Origin: JBAXAM01 sp964213355 | Lineage (GTDB): Bacteria; Pseudomonadota; Gammaproteobacteria; UBA9339 | Direction: 5' to 3' | NCBI GenBank assembly: GCA_964213355.1 | Contig: CAXOVY010000022.1 | Coordinates: forward strand, 1-58,413 | Length of the DNA: 58,413 nt | Shown here: positions 53,140-58,413 of the stretch, piece after piece | Numbering within the stretch: the first letter of the stretch is position 1 | Layout: each line of letters starts with the position of its first letter | Made by a program: the position numbers and the translations under genes | Notes under the pieces: model-generated | What the model was told of the DNA's origin: nothing | Database searches by the model: none | Seen by the model: the letters and a program-made list of their open reading frames with translations, nothing else

Positions 53140-53950
53140 TCATGTCGGCTGCTTTAAGTGAGTGATAGTTTAACTTGTTTAGCAACTCTTCTATTTCTTT
53201 TCGGCGTTTTGACATAGCATCTCTTGCTTCTTGCGGTACCCCTTTGATTTCCCACATGCCATGTTTACCTACTATTTCTATTTCGCAACCAAGATTTTGG
53301 ACTTTATTTGCCAGGGAGTTTCTATAGATCAGTCCATAATAAATCTGATTGTGGTAAACTTGTTCTAAAAAACCATTAATGGTTTTATCTTTTGTTTTAC
53401 TCGATGCCAAAGCCTTCCAGGTTTTGTCCTGTCTTTCAGTAGCATTCATTACCAAAGCATGATGGTGTAGATGTGGATCCAAAGAGCGGGAGGCGGTATG
53501 TCTAATTAAAGCAATTGTAAGATTTTGGGTGTTTTCAAAACTTACTTTTTCACCATGGTATATTCTAGCTTGCGCGCAATCTTCTTCTATCGCTTTTAAG
53601 GCTTCTTTAACTGCCTCAAGATGTGCTTCATAAAATCTTTTATCACCACCATCTAGTGCTAAAATAGATACCGACTTGGGAGCTTGAAAACAAAGGTTGT
53701 AGCCAGCACGATGCTTAATCGAACCATCTTTTTGTAAACCAATAGTTACCCCGTTCGGTAATCTACCTTCCATAAGTTTTTGTAGATCTTTTTCTTCTAC
53801 CTTTCTACCACTAAGACCAAGTTTATCTGCACCAATACCCCACCACTGAGAAGTTTCTTTGGCATCAGCCTCAGATAAATAATAGTTATCCTCTTTGGTG
53901 TAGTATCTGGCAGCGCCAGCACTGTTTTTTACGGTAGATATGGTTAGCAT
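53132..53950 (-). CDS. traI: TraI relaxase domain (MobF), ended by a frameshift
   Basis: 272 residues. N-terminal KNSAGAARYYTKEDNYYLSE holds the catalytic tyrosine pairs typical of MobF (TrwC/TraI). The metal-binding three-histidine motif reads LDPHLHHHALVMN. It nicks oriT and stays linked to the transferred strand. The frame ends at SLKAADMIS, and the next frame continues directly as AKVGFSSKEFLTEL and on into the helicase. Removing one base near 53138 would join them. The relaxase domain itself is complete and might still nick. traD lies 42 bp upstream. Confidence 0.9.
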   Translation of the reverse strand: MLTISTVKNSAGAARYYTKEDNYYLSEADAKETSQWWGIGADKLGLSGRKVEEKDLQKLMEGRLPNGVTIGLQKDGSIKHRAGYNLCFQAPKSVSILALDGGDKRFYEAHLEAVKEALKAIEEDCAQARIYHGEKVSFENTQNLTIALIRHTASRSLDPHLHHHALVMNATERQDKTWKALASSKTKDKTINGFLEQVYHNQIYYGLIYRNSLANKVQNLGCEIEIVGKHGMWEIKGVPQEARDAMSKRRKEIEELLNKLNYHSLKAADMIS

Positions 53951-53991
53951 TTTAGTTTATTCGGTAATGACTGTTTATACGCATTCGCACT

Positions 53992-55956
53992 TTAAATTTC
54001 ATATTCTTCCTCAGTGTTCTGTAGTTGATTAATTTCTACTGTATCGTTTTTATCGGTATTGGAGTTGGTTGCCTGCTTATTTTCTTGCCTTCTATTGTTT
54101 GTTTCTTTTTGTTTCTGGTTTTTTGATTTCTGCTTCTTTTTAGCCTGAAAATTTCTTATATTTGAATCATACTGATCTACAAGATCATCTATTTCTTTAT
54201 CGGTACCTGTTTTATTTTGGACAAAGCTCCTGGCCATCTGAGGTCTTTCATTCAAAGTAAGTTCAAGTAGAGAAATAGGATATGAACCTGCTAGGCGCAC
54301 ATAGCATTTCATGTTCTCTAAATCCATGATTTCAGAAGGAGTGACTATTTGGTTAATCATTCTTTGGGTACCAATGGATATACCATCACGGATAGCGTTT
54401 GCTCCGTAAGAGTAATTTTCTCGCATATCTTCAATCTCTTGCTCTCCTAAAGCTCTTGATACCAACTCTGCCATGTCAGGACTCGGGCTTCTGAAGAAAA
54501 ATGCAGTATTCATTAAATCAAATATCTCCTTACCAGCGCTTCTACCATATACCTTTTCTAGTTGGGCGTAACTTTGCATTCCCAGAACAAAACAACCGCC
54601 ATATTTACGAGCTTCGGCTATACTCTCCGGCAACTGTGGTAATTTGTGCAGGCTCGGCAACTCATCGCATACAAACCATATTCTGCGGTTGCTGTTTTCA
54701 GGTAAGGCTAAAAGAGCAATGGTAGCCATGGAGAACCACATAGACAATAATGGCTTTAGTGAAGCGTGTTGTGCAGCATTTGAAGATAAAAATAACCAAC
54801 CATCGTTTTTTTCATTTTTCTCATTACAAATCCAATCTCTAATGCAAAATGTGGGCTTTTTGTCATTATTATTTTCTACTGTAGTCATAAATCTTAGGGA
54901 CTTTAAATACGTAGTAATAACAGAACGGATAGAAATAGCAGTTTTTTCTATCTTGTCGCTAGTTAAAGTAGCAGCCTCGGTTCCCGATAAATAGTTATGT
55001 AAATCACTTAGCTCTGATGTTAATAATACTTTTAGAAGTTTTTTTATCGATCTATCGCTGTTATCCTGCATGGTAAATGCAGCGCTGCCAAAAATAGTTC
55101 TAGCGGCATTAACCCAAAAAGGATCGGTTTCGCCGTGCATGGGTATTAAACTTTCGGCCATATTTTCAAAATCAGTTGATGCCGTAGCTTCCCGCCATAA
55201 ATCCCAGTTTTCGCATCTAGCATCAAATGGATTTAGGATTTTATCCCTGTCTTTCCTATAGAAAATACTTGTATAAACCCCTCCTTTATCATACAAAAAT
55301 ACTCGATCTCCTCTTCTGCGCAGATGGTCTAAAAATTTTGATATAAGTTGAGTCTTTCCGGTGCCAGTTGAACCATGTACTAAAAAATGCCTAGTTTCAG
55401 AATTAGCAACTATGGGTAAATCATCAATAACAATATCGGAAGCGTTTTTTTGTTTATTGATCATCTTTGCTACATTTTGCGAAGTATCTAGTTTTGCACC
55501 ACGGATAAACTGGTTTGCGGTTTGTTTTTCTCCCTGAACCATTAGCCATTTTACAATGGCATAAAATATCCCCAGGCTCAAAATAAAACCGGCAATTGCT
55601 CCTATTTTGAGATAGTAAATAATAGCTTCGGCATTTTTTACAAACTGCGTATAAGACAAGTAGTTTTTTGGGGAAATATTGTAGGTTTTGCCATGATAAG
55701 GCACGACAAAACGTGGGAGCTTAAAATCTAGTATTTCAAGTATAGGATTGATTTTAGCAAGGCACCAATACCATGCGTTTTGTAATATTTCATTAGGGGT
55801 AATAACATAAATCGAAAATACTACTAAAATTAATAAAGATGGTAGGTACATGTTCCATATAGTTTTATTTACTTGTAATAACATCCGCAAGTTATGAAAA
55901 GTAATTTGCCCGCCACGAGTAAACTGCTTTGCTTTATCGGTGTTTTTAGGTTGCAT
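53992..55956 (-). CDS. traD: TraD-type coupling protein
   Basis: Type IV coupling ATPase that brings the relaxase-DNA complex to the secretion channel. 654 residues: two membrane helices (~38-58, ~118-140), Walker A HGSTGTGKTQLISKF at about residues 193-207, Walker B IWFVCDELPSLHKLPQ near 420, and a C-terminal hydrophilic Gln/Asn/Lys-rich tail (EINQLQNTEEEYEI end). F TraD is ~717; the tail here is shorter. Intact. Confidence 0.93.
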   Translation of the reverse strand: MQPKNTDKAKQFTRGGQITFHNLRMLLQVNKTIWNMYLPSLLILVVFSIYVITPNEILQNAWYWCLAKINPILEILDFKLPRFVVPYHGKTYNISPKNYLSYTQFVKNAEAIIYYLKIGAIAGFILSLGIFYAIVKWLMVQGEKQTANQFIRGAKLDTSQNVAKMINKQKNASDIVIDDLPIVANSETRHFLVHGSTGTGKTQLISKFLDHLRRRGDRVFLYDKGGVYTSIFYRKDRDKILNPFDARCENWDLWREATASTDFENMAESLIPMHGETDPFWVNAARTIFGSAAFTMQDNSDRSIKKLLKVLLTSELSDLHNYLSGTEAATLTSDKIEKTAISIRSVITTYLKSLRFMTTVENNNDKKPTFCIRDWICNEKNEKNDGWLFLSSNAAQHASLKPLLSMWFSMATIALLALPENSNRRIWFVCDELPSLHKLPQLPESIAEARKYGGCFVLGMQSYAQLEKVYGRSAGKEIFDLMNTAFFFRSPSPDMAELVSRALGEQEIEDMRENYSYGANAIRDGISIGTQRMINQIVTPSEIMDLENMKCYVRLAGSYPISLLELTLNERPQMARSFVQNKTGTDKEIDDLVDQYDSNIRNFQAKKKQKSKNQKQKETNNRRQENKQATNSNTDKNDTVEINQLQNTEEEYEI

Positions 55957-56004
55957 AATGTTATTTTCTTTGTTATAAGTTAAGTAATTGACAAAAAATA
56001 ATGA

Positions 56005-56367
56005 CTAAATTAATGCTAAAGGATTTTCTATTGGCCTTTCTGAATCCAATAACAAATAACCCTTGATAACCCGATATATAGTCCAAACCAAAGTTACTGC
56101 AAGAATTAAAAACCCTATTAAAACAAATATCAAAATAAACCCTATAAATGAAGCTATCAGAGCAACCCAAAAAGTCCTTATCTGCCACACATAATGCGAC
56201 TCCAACCAGGTGCTTGCCGCTTCACTACGTTTCAAATAATTCAAAACAACTCCAGCAACCGCCGTTATACCAAAAAAGAAGGATAGCATTTGGCAAAGAT
56301 AAACTATTTGAGCGACGTTTTTTAACGAAAGATTTTTATTAGACTCCTCTTTATTATTTTTCGCCAT
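56005..56367 (-). CDS. DUF4870-type small membrane protein
   Basis: 120 residues with three membrane segments (~22-42, ~68-88, ~90-108) and the core YLCQMLSFFFGITAVAG...LESHYVWQIRTFW, which is the pattern of the DUF4870 family. Function unknown. It lies between traD and the SHOCT-type gene in an F-type tra operon; such genes occur there in Legionella-like islands, so a role in conjugation is possible. Confidence 0.75.
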   Translation of the reverse strand: MAKNNKEESNKNLSLKNVAQIVYLCQMLSFFFGITAVAGVVLNYLKRSEAASTWLESHYVWQIRTFWVALIASFIGFILIFVLIGFLILAVTLVWTIYRVIKGYLLLDSERPIENPLALI

Positions 56368-56395
56368 TTTTATACCTATTCATAAAAGTAAAAAT

Positions 56396-57109
56396 CTAAC
56401 GCCTATGCCACTTTTGCAAATCATCATGGTGATCCCAACGGTGTTTTTCTCTGTAGTCTCTATCGTAATCATGTGATCGAGATGATGAACCTCTAACATT
56501 TCCGCTAACATCACATGTCCCATTTCCAAATATAGGCAATCCAGTAGCAGGATTTGTCCTATGTTTTTTTGAAGAATATGCGCCACTCTTGGTCAACTTC
56601 TCGTACTCTTGTTGACTAATCTTTCCTTCCTCAAGCATCTTCTTATACTTACGATTGGTCCTAAAAATGGAGACTCCGAATAAAATAATAATCGCTAAAG
56701 GTAAACCAATAGTTCCTAAACCATATAAAGTACTGCTTATAAATTCCTCTCTATCATGTCCTTTTTTAATTTGTGCATCATATTCCTTTTTTAGTGGTTC
56801 GAGTTTTTTAAGTAGAGCTTGAGTTGCAGTGATTTGAGTGTTGATGTCTTGAAGTTGGGTTTTACGCTCGTCAATTTTCTGTTGGTAGAATTTCTTTGAT
56901 TGTTCCGATGGGCGAAAAGAATTGCTTTCTTCTATTAATTCTCTATTCCAATCCTTTATAGAATCTGTTTTTACCTCATGCTCTATCTCTAATGCTCTCA
57001 ATGCTTTTCCTGTTTCCTCATAAGACTTAGCAGCACCAATTAATTTTTGATTAATAGCAAAACTGTTTGTTGCAAATATCAATAAAATCACACCAATTAT
57101 GTAATTCAT
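56396..57109 (-). CDS. Secreted coiled-coil membrane protein with SHOCT-like motif
   Basis: 237 residues: signal peptide or first helix (residues 3-18), periplasmic coiled coil (~25-115), membrane helix (~128-150), then YKKMLEEGKISQQEYEKLT, which fits the short SHOCT motif, and a His/Arg/Asp-rich tail ending DLQKWHRR. Between traG and the DUF4870 gene; one base separates it from traG. No clear F-plasmid counterpart. Confidence 0.7.
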   Translation of the reverse strand: MNYIIGVILLIFATNSFAINQKLIGAAKSYEETGKALRALEIEHEVKTDSIKDWNRELIEESNSFRPSEQSKKFYQQKIDERKTQLQDINTQITATQALLKKLEPLKKEYDAQIKKGHDREEFISSTLYGLGTIGLPLAIIILFGVSIFRTNRKYKKMLEEGKISQQEYEKLTKSGAYSSKKHRTNPATGLPIFGNGTCDVSGNVRGSSSRSHDYDRDYREKHRWDHHDDLQKWHRR

Positions 57110-58413
57110 CTAAGCGCCTCCTTTTTTATTTTTATCTAAATTTGCAAAGTCCGGTTTTATCTCTCCAAAACTAAATGCTGATTTTTTGGCGTTTTCAGAA
57201 CCTTTAGCGATATCTTTAGTAACCTGAGTATTAATAGTATTAAACCCTTCGTCTTGAGATTTCTTCATTTTCTTTAGATTATCACCAAAATTTTTCTGGC
57301 GTTCTTTAACGGTATCTTGCTCTCGCTTAAACTCTTCTTCATTTACTCCGACACCCGCACTTTTTGCATCAGCGGCTAACTTTTGTTTTTCTCCCGCATG
57401 CGTATTTTTTATACCACCACTCTTAGCATGAACATTTAATGTTCCGGTTTGATATTTTTGATTTGGGCTAATCCCAGAACTTCCTTGCTGATACGCGGAT
57501 ATTATATTACTTTCTATACCAGTTTGGCTAATAACGTCTTTAGCAGCACTTATTAATTCTGGCATATTTTTACCAGAAAATAATTCTTCTGCTTTATCTT
57601 GCCCTTTCATTTCAATAATTTTATCAACCACAACCTGATTCCAATCACCATCTATCTGTGCTGAGTTTTGTCTGATATAAGAAGCCGCATGGCTTAATCT
57701 GTCGGATTCAGCTTTATGCGCAGAGTATTGTTCTGATGCCGTTCTGGTGTTACGCAGATCAGTAGAGAGTTGCGAAAGGTGAGAGGCGGCAGTCGATTTG
57801 CTCTGATCAACATGATGTGTTTTGCTATATTCTTCTACTTTGTGCAAATCTTCACTAAATCTCTTCGCTTCTTCGGCTGTAACGTCCATACTTCTACCAG
57901 TACCATGTCTAGTAGAAGTCTCACTCGTTCTTGTATGTTCTACATTAATTTCACCACTTAATCCCAATTTACCTTCACCTAGTCCAACCAATGGAATTTT
58001 ACCGGAGAAAGAAGCGCTAGCACTAAGTGGTGAAGCATTTTGACTAAAATTAATCAATCCTCTAAACACATCATCAACATCAAGATGGTTACGTTCGGCT
58101 ATATTTTTTGCAGTACTTCTCATATTTGAAGCGCTTTGCCCAGTAGATATCGCTTCTCGAGAAGCAAGACTGTCGCTGATATTTTGCCTAGAATCTAATG
58201 ATTTACCTAAACTATCTAGCTCAGTAACCGCATGAGACATAGATTTATCATGAGATATTTGATCTTGAATAGTAGCAGTTCTTGCTGCTTCAGCTTGTTC
58301 AGAAACAGAACTACTTATCAGTTCACTGGCACGAACACTAACTGGTAATTTAGAAATGGCATGTGAAGCATCATATACTGGTTTTCCATCTGGTCTGGAA
58401 GTACGTAAAACAC
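57110..58413 (-). CDS. traG: TraG C-terminal part (F-type mating pair stabilisation), partial
   Basis: The frame is open from the window edge (58413, incomplete first codon) to the stop at 57110, about 433 codons. It is rich in Ser, Ala, Gln and Lys with long helices and includes GEINVEHTRTSETSTRHGTG and FSEDLHKVEEYSKTHH, the style of the periplasmic C-terminal domain of TraG. In F, this domain acts in mating pair stabilisation and entry exclusion. An ATG at 58240 is internal, not the start. The membrane N-terminal half lies outside. Confidence 0.8.
   Translation of the reverse strand, partial: VLRTSRPDGKPVYDASHAISKLPVSVRASELISSSVSEQAEAARTATIQDQISHDKSMSHAVTELDSLGKSLDSRQNISDSLASREAISTGQSASNMRSTAKNIAERNHLDVDDVFRGLINFSQNASPLSASASFSGKIPLVGLGEGKLGLSGEINVEHTRTSETSTRHGTGRSMDVTAEEAKRFSEDLHKVEEYSKTHHVDQSKSTAASHLSQLSTDLRNTRTASEQYSAHKAESDRLSHAASYIRQNSAQIDGDWNQVVVDKIIEMKGQDKAEELFSGKNMPELISAAKDVISQTGIESNIISAYQQGSSGISPNQKYQTGTLNVHAKSGGIKNTHAGEKQKLAADAKSAGVGVNEEEFKREQDTVKERQKNFGDNLKKMKKSQDEGFNTINTQVTKDIAKGSENAKKSAFSFGEIKPDFANLDKNKKGGA

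Noticed and set aside
53125..53145. Programmed ribosomal frameshift in traI
   Set aside because: No slippery sequence suits it: the codons ATT-AGC-TAA do not allow good re-pairing in either direction. A mutation or assembly error is simpler.
1..58413. CRISPR array or rRNA genes
   Set aside because: No regularly spaced 25-40 base repeats with unique spacers were seen, and no rRNA signature. The only regular arrays are the IS21 iterons, which have no spacers.

Overview
The window is a 58.4 kb piece of an AT-rich gammaproteobacterial chromosome. Gene content fits the order Legionellales (Coxiella/Legionella relatives): the glycolytic cluster tkt-gap-pgk-pyk, hemX-hemY, rsmD-ftsY-ftsX, clpX-lon-pmbA, pilMNOPQ, and above all a small secreted protein (25030-25524) resembling EirA, a protein tied to the Dot/Icm type IV secretion system. 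The placement is inferred from reading the proteins; no 16S rRNA is present.

Layout. 1-3088: the right end of an IS21-type element cuts into pilM, followed by pilN, a pilO-pilP fusion and a short pilQ. 3433-6446: typA, xseB, ispA. 6473-8923: two leftward accessory genes, one secreted protein and one coiled-coil protein. 9036-11819: a complete IS21-family element with 23-bp iterons at both ends and a 6-bp target duplication. 11960-24916: mostly housekeeping genes (gyrB, rsmD, ftsY, ftsX, uvrA, skp-like, rsmE, tdk) with a GAF/HD-GYP-like regulator, an outer-membrane barrel and a FUSC transporter. 25030-28192: EirA-like protein, hemX, hemY and a peptide with a double-glycine bacteriocin-type leader. 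28407-34641: transketolase and lower glycolysis with two small ORFs. 34709-42311: a SET-domain protein with a membrane helix, tRNA-Val, gltX, clpX, lon, pmbA and tRNA-Lys.

Downstream of tRNA-Lys the character changes. From 42503 to the window end nearly all genes lie on the minus strand and belong to an F-type conjugative element: traG (partial), two membrane proteins, traD, traI (MobF relaxase, helicase and Toprim primase, broken by a frameshift), a TraM-like protein and a Pif1/RecD-type helicase. The tRNA-Lys gene probably marks the edge of an integrated conjugative element. The helicase gene is split by a nested insertion: a tyrosine-recombinase element with 96-bp inverted ends, itself invaded and partly deleted by a second IS21 element. 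The right end of that IS matches bases 1-54, so the interval between them is bounded by direct IS copies.

Two themes stand out. Several conserved operons have lost inner or neighbouring members locally (ftsE between ftsY and ftsX, clpP before clpX, hupB after lon, fba after pyk, hemCD before hemXY), which fits a rearranged, IS-rich genome of a host-associated bacterium. The accessory genes between housekeeping blocks (secreted protein, coiled-coil protein, SET protein, double-glycine peptide, EirA-like protein) are the best candidates for new biology.
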